The translations under genes were made by a program, and so were the position numbers. From Micromonospora zamorensis (lineage in GTDB: Bacteria > Actinomycetota > Actinomycetes > Mycobacteriales > Micromonosporaceae): a DNA stretch of 64,000 nt. The DNA lies in contig NZ_LT607755.1 in NCBI RefSeq assembly GCF_900090275.1, forward strand, positions 6,696,001 to 6,760,000. The letters are read 5' to 3'. Position 1 is the first letter of the stretch. Each line of letters opens with the position of its first letter. Below the pieces are notes generated by a model. It worked only from the letters and a program-made list of their open reading frames with translations, was not told where the DNA came from and searched no databases. Positions 35,095 through 42,709 of this stretch are shown in pieces.

Positions 35095-36303
35095 TCAGAG
35101 GAACGCCTGCCCCTCACCCCGGTAGGTCGGGACGGTCGCCACCACCGCGTCCCCCTCGACCAGGTGCAGCTCGTTGACCCGTTCACACAGCTCACCAGCC
35201 TTGGCGTGCCGGAACCACACCCGGTCGCCGACCTGGAGGGTGGCCGCGGCCGCGCCGGACAACGGGGTCTGCACCTCGCCGGCGCCCTCGCTGCCGACCA
35301 GCTTGAGCCCGGCCGGCAGCCACGGTCGGGGCAACCGGCTGTCGGCGGCCGGGCCGGAGGCGATCCAGCCGCCGCCGAGCACCGTCGCCAACTCGGGCGT
35401 CGGCCGGCGGACCACCGCGCAGGCGAAGAACGCCGCCGGGGTGGGCCGCCAGGCGCGGTACGCGTCGAACAGCGTCGGCCCGTACAGGCCCGATCCCGCG
35501 GTGACCTCGGTGACCGCGGGATCGGCGCTGGTCGCCGCCACGCTGCCGGTGCCGCCGCCGTTGACGAACTCCAGGTCGGCGTGCTCGCGTACCGCGGCCA
35601 CCGCCGCACCCCGGCGGGCCAGCAACTCGCGGTACGACCCGCGCTGGGCCAGCCTGATCGCGCCCGCCAGCAGCGTCTGCCCCGGCGGCGCGTCACCCAG
35701 GCCGGCGATCTGCGCCTCGTACGACATGAGCCCGACCAGCCGGAAGCCCGGCCGCCCGGCGACGGTGGCGGCGAGCGCGGCGGCCGCCCGTGCGCTGTGC
35801 ACCGGTGAGCGGCGGACGCCGACGTGCACCCGCCCGCGCATCGGCCGCCAGGAGGCGTCCAGATCCAGGCAGAGCCGCAGCTCGGCGCGCTGCGCGGGGG
35901 CGCGCACGTCGTCGATCAGGTCGAGCTGCCCGGTGCCGTCGATCATCAGGGTGATCGCGGCGGCCAGAGCCGGGTCGGCGGCCAGCTCGGCGAGTGCCGC
36001 CCGGTCCACGCTCGGGTACGCGACCAGCACGTCGTCGCTGACACCGGCACGGACCAGCCAGATCGCCTCGGGCAGGGTGAACGCCATCACTCCCCGCCAG
36101 CCGGGCCGGGCGAGCGCCCGGTTGATCAACCCCCGGGAGCGGACCGACTTGCTCGCCAGCCGGACCGGTTTGCCGGCGGCGCGGTCGGCCAGGGCGGCCG
36201 AGTTGGCGTCGAAGGCAGTGAGATCGACCACCGCGTACGGCGGGTCGAGGTGTGCGGTCGCCCGATCCAGGCGCTCGCGAAGTTTGTCGCTTTCGATGGC
36301 CAC
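35095..36303 (-). CDS. PLP-dependent amino acid deaminase/aldolase (alanine-racemase-like fold)
   Basis: 402 aa from GTG 36303. The N-terminal TIM barrel has the PLP lysine in RLASKSVRS (Lys52). The C-terminal beta domain has the metal-binding-type features of D-threonine aldolase/D-serine dehydratase-like proteins (DRVWFRHAKAGELCERVNELHLVEGD in outline). In actinomycetes this family often neighbours the FAD lactone oxidase and TetR genes found here. No clear ribosome binding site is visible, so the mRNA may be leaderless. The reaction could be D-amino acid deamination or retro-aldol cleavage. Confidence 0.85.
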   Translation of the reverse strand: MAIESDKLRERLDRATAHLDPPYAVVDLTAFDANSAALADRAAGKPVRLASKSVRSRGLINRALARPGWRGVMAFTLPEAIWLVRAGVSDDVLVAYPSVDRAALAELAADPALAAAITLMIDGTGQLDLIDDVRAPAQRAELRLCLDLDASWRPMRGRVHVGVRRSPVHSARAAAALAATVAGRPGFRLVGLMSYEAQIAGLGDAPPGQTLLAGAIRLAQRGSYRELLARRGAAVAAVREHADLEFVNGGGTGSVAATSADPAVTEVTAGSGLYGPTLFDAYRAWRPTPAAFFACAVVRRPTPELATVLGGGWIASGPAADSRLPRPWLPAGLKLVGSEGAGEVQTPLSGAAAATLQVGDRVWFRHAKAGELCERVNELHLVEGDAVVATVPTYRGEGQAFL

Positions 36304-36452
36304 GTATGCACGCTAACTGTCCGACGGAGAATGCGAAATACCCTCGCGTACGTCCGGGCTGCGGCCGGTACCTCCGGCGGCCTAGGCTCAGCGAGCAGGA
36401 GAATGTCGCCCGTGGGGTGGCCCCCCACCGGGTCTAGAGTGTTCCACCGGAG

Positions 36453-38711
36453 GTGCCCAGCGATGGGCCGGCACGTGGAGGTACGGCCATCGAAAGCCAG
36501 AACAGCGGCGAGTCGCCCGGCGTGTCGCGCTCGGGCGACCAGTCGGGCAACGCCGCCAAGCAGCCCAACGGCGGTCAGGTTGATCCGTCCGGTTATGCCG
36601 CGATCCGCTCCGTGCTGCGCATCCGGCCGTTCCGGCGGCTCTGGATCGTGCTCGGCGCGGCCTCCTTCGGTGACTGGCTCGGCCTGCTGGCCACCGCCCT
36701 CTTCGCCGCCTCGCAGGTGCAGGGCAGCACCGCCCAGGGCGCCGCGTTCGGCGGGGTCACCGCGATCCGGCTGCTGCCCGCGCTGGTGCTCGGCCCGGTG
36801 GCCGGCGTCTTCGCCGACCGGTTCGACCGGCGCTGGACGATGGTCATCTGTGACCTGCTGCGCTTCGTGCTCTTCGCCTCCATCCCGCTCTACGCCCTCT
36901 CCGGCGCCCCGGGCGGCCTGGTGGTCGGCTGGGCGCTGATCGCCACCTTCCTGATCGAGTCGCTCACCCTGCTCTGGATTCCGGCCAAGGAGGCCGCGGT
37001 CCCCAACCTGATCCCGCGGTCCCGGCTGGAGGCGGCCAACCAGCTCACCCTGATCACCACGTACGGCCTCACCCCGATCGCCGCCGCCATCGGCCTGGCC
37101 GTGCTCGACCGTGGCGTCCGTGGTGCCGTCGGCGGCGACCTGCCCTCCTGGGCCGAGCCGGCCCAGCTCGCGCTCTGGATCAACTCCTTCTCCCGGCTCG
37201 CCACCGCACTGGTGGTGGCATTCGGGATCAAGGAGATCAGCGAGGCGCAGCGCGGTGAGGCCGAGCGTTCCGAGCAGAGCATGTTCCGGCAGTTCTCCGA
37301 GGGCTGGAAGTACATCGGCGAGACCCCGCTCGTCCGTGGCCTGGTGCTGGGCATCTTCGGCGCGTTCGCCGGTGGCGGCATCGTGGTCGGCACGGCCAAG
37401 TTCTTCGCCAACTCGCTGGGCGCCGGCGACGCCGCGTTCTCGCTGCTCTTCGGCGCTATCTTCTTCGGTCTGGCGCTCGGCATCGGGCTCGGCCCGATGG
37501 TCGTCAAGGAGATGTCCCGGCGCCGCTGGTTCGGCATGAGCATCGTGCTGGCCAGCGCCGCGGTGATGACCCTCGCCTTCGCCATACACCTGTCCATGGC
37601 GATCGTCGGCGCGGTGCTGGTCGGCGCCGGCGCCGGCATGGCCTTCCTGGCCGGCACCACGCTGCTGGGCGGCGAGGTGGCCGACGAGGTGCGCGGCCGG
37701 GTCTTCGCGGTGGTGCAGATCGGCACCCGGCTGGTGCTGATCCTGGCCATCGGGCTGAGCAGCGTGCTGGTCGGCGTCGGCGGCTCCCGCAAGCTGACCA
37801 TCGCCGACCTCGGCATCTCCGTGTCCTCCACCCGACTGCTGCTGCTCGCCGCCGGTGCCGCCGGCATCTTCGCCGGGATCAGCGCCTTCGGCCAGATGGA
37901 CGACAAGAAGGGCGTGCCGGTCCTCGCCGACCTCTGGGGATCCATCCGGGGCCGTCCGCTGATGCCGGCCGAGCCGTTCGTCTCCGCCGGGCTCTTCGTG
38001 GTCTTCGAGGGTGGCGAGGGCGCGGGCAAGTCCACCCAGCTCACCGCGCTCGCCGAGCGGCTGCGCGGCCACGGACGCGAGGTCGTGGTCACCCGCGAGC
38101 CGGGTGCGACCGGCGTCGGCCGACGGATCCGGTCTCTCGTGCTGGACACCTCGGGCGACGACGCGCCGTCACCGCGCGCCGAGGCGCTGCTCTACGCCGC
38201 CGACCGGGCACACCACGTGGCCACCGTCGTCCGGCCCGCCCTGGTCCGGGGTGGCGTGGTGATCAGCGACCGGTACGTCGACTCGTCCCTGGCGTACCAG
38301 GGCGCGGGGCGGACACTCCCGGTCGACGAGGTGTCCTGGCTGTCCTCGTGGGCCACCGGCGGGCTCAAGCCCGACCTGGTGGTGCTGCTCGACGTCGAGC
38401 CGAAGACCGGCCTGTCCCGGGTGGCCTCACGCAACACCGGCACCGACCGGCTGGAGGCCGAGTCGGTCGCCTTCCACGAGCGGGTCCGGTACGCGTTCCT
38501 GGACCTCGCCGCCGCCGACCCGAAGCGCTACCTGGTGCTCGACGCGTCCCGGTCGGTCGAGGAGATCAACCGGCAGGTGGTCCGCCGTGTCGAGGAGATG
38601 CTCGGCAAGCCGGGCGGCATCGTGCACCCCCGGCCGGCGCAGGGCCCGGACACGTCGGTGCAGCCTGAGTTATCCGACGCGGAGCTGGTGACGATGGAGC
38701 ACAAGACCTGA
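36453..38711 (+). CDS. tmk: Thymidylate kinase with N-terminal MFS transporter domain
   Basis: About 752 aa if translation begins at GTG 36453. Residues ~45-490 form an MFS-type membrane domain with about 12 helices, including the loop motif GVFADRFDRRW. Residues ~510-715 form a dTMP kinase: P-loop EGGEGAGKS (Lys526), DRYVDSSLAYQGAGR and a LID region. The kinase makes dTDP for DNA synthesis; MFS-Tmk fusions are known in actinobacteria. GTG 36453 directly abuts its GGAG. A proper GGAGG (36477-36481) instead sits 7 nt before an in-frame ATC at 36489, so the start is unresolved. It is coupled to holB by TGATG. Confidence 0.93.
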   Translation: MPSDGPARGGTAIESQNSGESPGVSRSGDQSGNAAKQPNGGQVDPSGYAAIRSVLRIRPFRRLWIVLGAASFGDWLGLLATALFAASQVQGSTAQGAAFGGVTAIRLLPALVLGPVAGVFADRFDRRWTMVICDLLRFVLFASIPLYALSGAPGGLVVGWALIATFLIESLTLLWIPAKEAAVPNLIPRSRLEAANQLTLITTYGLTPIAAAIGLAVLDRGVRGAVGGDLPSWAEPAQLALWINSFSRLATALVVAFGIKEISEAQRGEAERSEQSMFRQFSEGWKYIGETPLVRGLVLGIFGAFAGGGIVVGTAKFFANSLGAGDAAFSLLFGAIFFGLALGIGLGPMVVKEMSRRRWFGMSIVLASAAVMTLAFAIHLSMAIVGAVLVGAGAGMAFLAGTTLLGGEVADEVRGRVFAVVQIGTRLVLILAIGLSSVLVGVGGSRKLTIADLGISVSSTRLLLLAAGAAGIFAGISAFGQMDDKKGVPVLADLWGSIRGRPLMPAEPFVSAGLFVVFEGGEGAGKSTQLTALAERLRGHGREVVVTREPGATGVGRRIRSLVLDTSGDDAPSPRAEALLYAADRAHHVATVVRPALVRGGVVISDRYVDSSLAYQGAGRTLPVDEVSWLSSWATGGLKPDLVVLLDVEPKTGLSRVASRNTGTDRLEAESVAFHERVRYAFLDLAAADPKRYLVLDASRSVEEINRQVVRRVEEMLGKPGGIVHPRPAQGPDTSVQPELSDAELVTMEHKT

Positions 38712-39976
38712 TGCCGGACGTCTTCGCCGACCTGGTTGGTCAGGACGAGGCGGTCACCGAGCTGCGCCGGGCCGCCGCCGCGGCGGCCGCCGTGCTGCGC
38801 GCGGGTGCGGTCGACCGGGCACCGGCGCTGGTCGCCGCAGGCCCGGCCAGCGCTGCCGAGCCCGCGAGCGCGCCCGCCGGGGTGGACCCGTCCACCGGGA
38901 TGACGCACGCCTGGATCTTCACCGGCCCGCCCGGCTCCGGTCGCTCGGTCGCCGCCCGGGCGTTCGCCGCCGCACTCCAGTGCGCGCATGGCACCGGCTG
39001 CGGCGAGTGCCCCGGCTGCCGCACCACGACGGGCGGCACGCACGCCGACGTTCGACTGGTGGTGCCGGAGGGGCTCTCCATCGGCGTCGGTGAGATGCGC
39101 GCGCTGGTGCTCCGCGCGGCCAGCACCCCGTCCGGCGGGCGCTGGCAGGTGGTGGTCATCGAGGACGCCGACCGGCTCACCGAGGCCGCCGGCAACGCGC
39201 TGCTCAAGGCGATCGAGGAGCCTCCGCCGCGTACGGTCTTCCTGCTCTGCGCCCCGTCCACCCACCCGGACGACATCTCGGTGACCATCCGGTCGCGCTG
39301 TCGGGTCGTACCCCTGCGGCAGCCGCCGGCCACCGCGGTGGCCGAGGTGCTGGTCCGTCGGGACGGCATCGCGCCCGACGTGGCGCAGTGGGCAGCGGCG
39401 GCCGCGCAGGGGCACGTGGGCCGGGCCCGCCGCCTGGCCCGCGACCCGGAGGCCCGCAAGCGGCGCGAGGCGGTGCTCGCGGTGCCGCGCCGGCTGACCG
39501 GTGTCGGCGCGGCGTTCGACGCGGCGTCCGCGCTGATCGAGGCAGCCGAGGCGGAGGCCGAGGCCTCGGTCACCGAATCCGACACGACCGAACGGGCGGC
39601 GCTGGAGACCGCGCTCGGCGCGGGCGGCACCGGGCGGGGCGCGTCCGGCGCGATCCGGGGTGCCGCCGGCCAGCTCAAGGAGCTGGAGAAGCGGCAGAAG
39701 TCGCGGGCAACCCGGGCCCAGCGGGACGCCCTGGACCGGGCGCTGGTCGACCTGGCGGGCTTCTATCGGGACGCGCTCACCATGGCGCTGCGCGCGCCCG
39801 TCGCCCCGGTGCACACCGACACCGCCGCGCTGGCCGGCGCTGGCGCTCAGAAGTGGGACGCCGAGGGGTCGCTGCGGCGGTTGGAGGCCGTGCTCGCCTG
39901 CCGAGCGGCGATCGAGGCGAACGTCAAACCGCGGATCGCGGTCGAGGCGATGATGCTCGCCCTCTGGAAGGGCTGA
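38711..39976 (+). CDS. holB: DNA polymerase III delta-prime subunit
   Basis: 421 aa, clamp-loader subunit. The AAA+ domain shows P-loop GPPGSGRS (72-79), in which Arg replaces the usual Lys. A zinc-finger set CAHGTGCGECPGC follows, then VVVIEDADRLTEAAGNALLKAIEEPP (Walker B and SRC region in outline) and IRSRCRVVPL. The degenerate Walker A is normal for delta-prime, which does not hydrolyse ATP. An Ala/Glu-rich insertion near residues 275-320 is lineage-type. The start overlaps the tmk stop by one base, so tmk-holB form an operon. Confidence 0.94.
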   Translation: MPDVFADLVGQDEAVTELRRAAAAAAAVLRAGAVDRAPALVAAGPASAAEPASAPAGVDPSTGMTHAWIFTGPPGSGRSVAARAFAAALQCAHGTGCGECPGCRTTTGGTHADVRLVVPEGLSIGVGEMRALVLRAASTPSGGRWQVVVIEDADRLTEAAGNALLKAIEEPPPRTVFLLCAPSTHPDDISVTIRSRCRVVPLRQPPATAVAEVLVRRDGIAPDVAQWAAAAAQGHVGRARRLARDPEARKRREAVLAVPRRLTGVGAAFDAASALIEAAEAEAEASVTESDTTERAALETALGAGGTGRGASGAIRGAAGQLKELEKRQKSRATRAQRDALDRALVDLAGFYRDALTMALRAPVAPVHTDTAALAGAGAQKWDAEGSLRRLEAVLACRAAIEANVKPRIAVEAMMLALWKG

Positions 39977-40121
39977 CCCGCACCCTCGGAGGCCCTGGTC
40001 CCGCTCGCCGGACTGGTCATCCACAGGCATCGACACACGCAATTGCTGTGCGGTACGGTCCGGTGTGCCGTGGTGACGGTGGCAGCACGCTGAGTGAGGG
40101 ATCACCGGGAGGAGTCGGCCG

Positions 40122-40451
40122 ATGCCGCGGGGGGAGATCGACGAAGCCTGGATCGAGGAGGCGGTGCGGCGCTACCGCCGGATCGAGTCGCTCCAGGCCG
40201 AGTTCGACCAGGCGGTGTCCACCGTCGAGGTGACCGTCCGGTCGCCGGACGGTCTGGTCGAGGTGGTGGTCACCGCTGGTGGGCGGATCACCGACGTCCG
40301 CTTCCTCGGGCCGCTGCACACCCGCAGCCCTCGGGATGTGGCCGGCTCCGTGCAGGCCGCGGTCACCGCGGCGGCCGATGCCGCCGAGTGGGCCCGGGAA
40401 AAGCTGCACAACGAGACGTTCGCCGCCTACCGACCGCTCGCGGGAGCCTGA
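40122..40451 (+). CDS. YbaB/EbfC family DNA-binding protein
   Basis: 109 aa from ATG 40122 (GGAGGAG upstream). It has the YbaB pattern: an N-terminal helix, a central VEVTVRSPDGLVEVVVTAGGRITDVRF beta hairpin (in outline) and a C-terminal helix (VQAAVTAAADAAEWAREKL). Such proteins are small dimeric nucleoid-associated proteins. In actinomycetes, YbaB paralogues frequently precede EspC/WXG-type genes, as here. It is first of three genes spaced within a few bases of each other. Confidence 0.85.
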   Translation: MPRGEIDEAWIEEAVRRYRRIESLQAEFDQAVSTVEVTVRSPDGLVEVVVTAGGRITDVRFLGPLHTRSPRDVAGSVQAAVTAAADAAEWAREKLHNETFAAYRPLAGA

Positions 40452-40452
40452 G

Positions 40453-40758
40453 ATGGACACACTGCGCGCGCTCTCCGCCCGGCTGGACGAGGCGAGCGCC
40501 ACGCTCACCGCTGTTTCGCACACCGTCACCGCCACCGACCCGGCCCAGGCCGCGTTCGGCACCGACGCCCCGGGTCGCCCCGGCGAGATCGGTCGCGCGC
40601 TGCACCGGCAGTGGACCACCGCCACCGACGACCGGGCCCGCGAGGCCCGCGCCGCCGCCGGTCGACTGTCCGCCGCCGCCGCGGCGGTGCGGGAGGCCGC
40701 CGACCGCTATGCCGAAGTCGACCGGGCGGCCCGCCGCCGGCTCGTCGGGGAGCCCTGA
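40453..40758 (+). CDS. Small helical protein, possibly EspC/WXG100-type
   Basis: 101 aa from ATG 40453, one base after the preceding stop. It is entirely helical and Ala-rich: LRALSARLDEASATLTAVS, then AARAAAGRLSAAAAAVREAADRYAEVDRAARRRL (outline). It matches the length and heptad pattern of ESX secretion-associated EspC-like proteins (YAEVDRAA is the typical ending). A strict YxxxD/E export signal is not obvious except YAEVD, which does fit Y-x-x-x-D. The family call is tentative. Confidence 0.65.
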   Translation: MDTLRALSARLDEASATLTAVSHTVTATDPAQAAFGTDAPGRPGEIGRALHRQWTTATDDRAREARAAAGRLSAAAAAVREAADRYAEVDRAARRRLVGEP

Positions 40759-41438
40759 TGGACGCGCTGGACCGCCTCGCCGAGCCCGGCCTCGACCTGC
40801 TGCGCCGGGTGGACGCGCTGATCGCCGCGGGTGTCCCCGAGGGGCACCGGGTCTGGCCGCTGCTGCGCCGGATGCAGGTGCTGCCGGGCGACGCCGTCCG
40901 CAGCTTCCTCGACCTTCATCCCGCGCCGCTCGCCGGCGCCGGGCACGCGGTGCGCCGGCTGGTCCGGGGGTACGACGACGTCTCCGCCGCGCTCACCGAC
41001 GGGCTGCTCTGGTCCGGTCCGGCCGCCACCGCGTACGGGCAGCAGCGGGCGGCACTGCTGCGTCACCTCGACGAGGGGCCGGACAGCCTGGTCGGGCGAC
41101 TCGAGTCCACGGCCGGCTACGCCGACGCGCTCGCCGACTGGGTGGAGGGGAGCCGTCTCGCGCTGGCCCGGACGCTGGCCGACGTGCTCCGCTCGGCCGA
41201 GGCGGTCGCCGTGGTCTCCGCCACCGCCGCCGGTGTGTCGACGCGCCCCGGGCCGATCGGGCCCGGTGTGGCCGACGCTGCCGAGATCGGCGCGCGGGTG
41301 CTGGCGGTGCTGTGCGTCGCGTACGACGGGGCGGAGACGCTGCTGCGTCAGTGGGCGCCGAGTCTCGCCGAGGCAGCGTGGCGACCGCCGGTGGACGGGC
41401 GACCCCGTTACGACCAGCCCACCCGGGTCGGCTGGTAG
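40758..41438 (+). CDS. WXG-motif helical protein, possible type VII-linked factor
   Basis: 226 aa from ATG 40758, overlapping the previous stop (TGATG). It is helical throughout and contains WSGPAATAYGQQ, the WxG turn of WXG100-type proteins, near residue 95. No toxin domain follows; the C-terminus is short and hydrophilic (PPVDGRPRYDQPTRVGW). The YbaB-EspC-like-WXG order suggests a small type VII-related or chromosome-associated module. No ESX core genes are present in the window. Confidence 0.65.
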   Translation: MDALDRLAEPGLDLLRRVDALIAAGVPEGHRVWPLLRRMQVLPGDAVRSFLDLHPAPLAGAGHAVRRLVRGYDDVSAALTDGLLWSGPAATAYGQQRAALLRHLDEGPDSLVGRLESTAGYADALADWVEGSRLALARTLADVLRSAEAVAVVSATAAGVSTRPGPIGPGVADAAEIGARVLAVLCVAYDGAETLLRQWAPSLAEAAWRPPVDGRPRYDQPTRVGW

Positions 41439-41751
41439 CCAGATCCCCCGGAAGGGGGTCACCAGGTCCCGGACAGGCCACGGCGTCGCTCGCGGGCGCC
41501 TGATCTGAGCCGGCCCCACGGCGACGCCGTGGTCTTCCCCCTGCACCCCCCGCAGGTATGCCTCCACTCAACGCCTCCGGGGTGCGTCTTGTCTCGTGCC
41601 CGGGCCCGGAATCAACCGTCCGGTCGAGGAGCAACGGCACGACGGGCCGCCCGGCAATAGGTCAAGTCGACGGTCGTGAATGGCAGCGGGGCGTAGTCGT
41701 CCGGCGACGGCCGACGTGCCCCTCGGCCCGCGACCGTCGTAGGGTGGGGGT
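41439..41751. other. Gap with hairpins after the WXG-like gene
   Basis: A small hairpin with a one-nt bulge (41442-41460) is a plausible operon terminator. A second inverted repeat with perfect 12-bp arms (41478-41489 and 41521-41532) surrounds a 31-nt loop. No coding frame or known RNA is recognised. Confidence 0.5.
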
Positions 41752-42591
41752 ATGGGCATGCTCTGCGCGGTCAGCTTCAACCGGTACGGGCGCCTCTACT
41801 ACCTCGACCCGGGCGAGTTGCGCCCACAGGTGGGCGACAAGGTGCTGGTGCCCACCGACGACGGGCCCGAGGTGGCGGAGTGCGTGTGGGCCGCCCAGTG
41901 GGTCACCGAGGAGACCGACGGCTTCCCCCGCCTGGTGGGCCTGGCCGTCGACGACGACCTGCGCCGGGACGAGGCGCTGCGTCGCCGCAAGGCCGAGGCC
42001 AAGGTCGCCGCGAAACGGCTGATCCGCTCGCACGGCCTGCCGATGAAGGTGGTGGCCGTCGACCACGTGCTCGGCTCCGCCGAGGGTGGCGGCGAGCGCA
42101 GCACCGTCTACTTCACCGCGCCGCACCGGGTGGACTTCCGCTCCCTGGTCCGTGACCTCGGCGCCACCCTGCACTGTCGGGTCGAGCTGCGTCAGCTCTC
42201 CGCCCGCGACTCGGCGCGGGTGCAGGGCGGCATCGGCTCCTGCGGTCGGGACCTGTGCTGCGCCACGTTCCTCACCGACTTCGAGCCGGTGACCATCCGG
42301 ATGGCGAAGGACCAGGACCTGCCGCTGAACCCGCTGCGCATCTCCGGCGCGTGCGGCCGGTTGATGTGCTGCCTGAAGTACGAACATCCGCTCTACCAGC
42401 GCTTCCAGGAGACCGCCCCGGCGGTCGGCAGCCGGGTCTCCACACCCGAGGGCGACGGCCGGGTGGTCGGCCACAGCGTTCCGCGCGACGCGGTGACGGT
42501 CCGGCTGGACGCCGACGGCTCCCGCTCCATGTGCTCCCGCGCCTCCGTCTGCGGCTCTCGCCAGGCCCACGACCAGCACTACACCCCCTGA
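41752..42591 (+). CDS. PSP1 domain protein, RicT (YaaT)-like
   Basis: 279 aa. The PSP1 core contains FTAPHRVDFRSLVRDLG and the paired cysteine motifs CGRDLCCATF and CGRLMCCLKYEHP, which in Bacillus RicT coordinate an Fe-S cluster within the RicAFT complex. RicA and RicF homologues are not seen here. Close relatives lie downstream of tmk/holB in many Gram-positive genomes, so the context fits. In Bacillus the complex acts with RNase Y on mRNA maturation; an actinobacterial role is not established. Confidence 0.88.
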   Translation: MGMLCAVSFNRYGRLYYLDPGELRPQVGDKVLVPTDDGPEVAECVWAAQWVTEETDGFPRLVGLAVDDDLRRDEALRRRKAEAKVAAKRLIRSHGLPMKVVAVDHVLGSAEGGGERSTVYFTAPHRVDFRSLVRDLGATLHCRVELRQLSARDSARVQGGIGSCGRDLCCATFLTDFEPVTIRMAKDQDLPLNPLRISGACGRLMCCLKYEHPLYQRFQETAPAVGSRVSTPEGDGRVVGHSVPRDAVTVRLDADGSRSMCSRASVCGSRQAHDQHYTP

Positions 42592-42617
42592 CCCTGTCCT
42601 CACCCCCACCCCTGTCC

Positions 42618-42682
42618 CCGTTGATCATGAAGTTATTGCCAACCAGACCGGCGTGTCGGGGCAACAACTTCATGGTCAACGG
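42618..42682. repeat. Dispersed palindrome, copy 1
   Basis: Arms of 23 bp with two mismatches begin CCGTTGATCATGAAGTTA; the loop includes GGCGTGTCGGGG. It lies between convergent genes. A second copy is at 61121-61185 with the same outer arm and the same CGGCGTGTCG core. Confidence 0.85.
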
Positions 42683-42709
42683 AAGGAGAGGGCGTGGGGT
42701 GGGGTGGGG

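Noticed and set aside
41478..41532. Small RNA or SRP RNA candidate from the 12-bp inverted repeat
   Set aside because: The conserved SRP loop sequence is absent and the 31-nt loop is unstructured; left as a plain inverted repeat.
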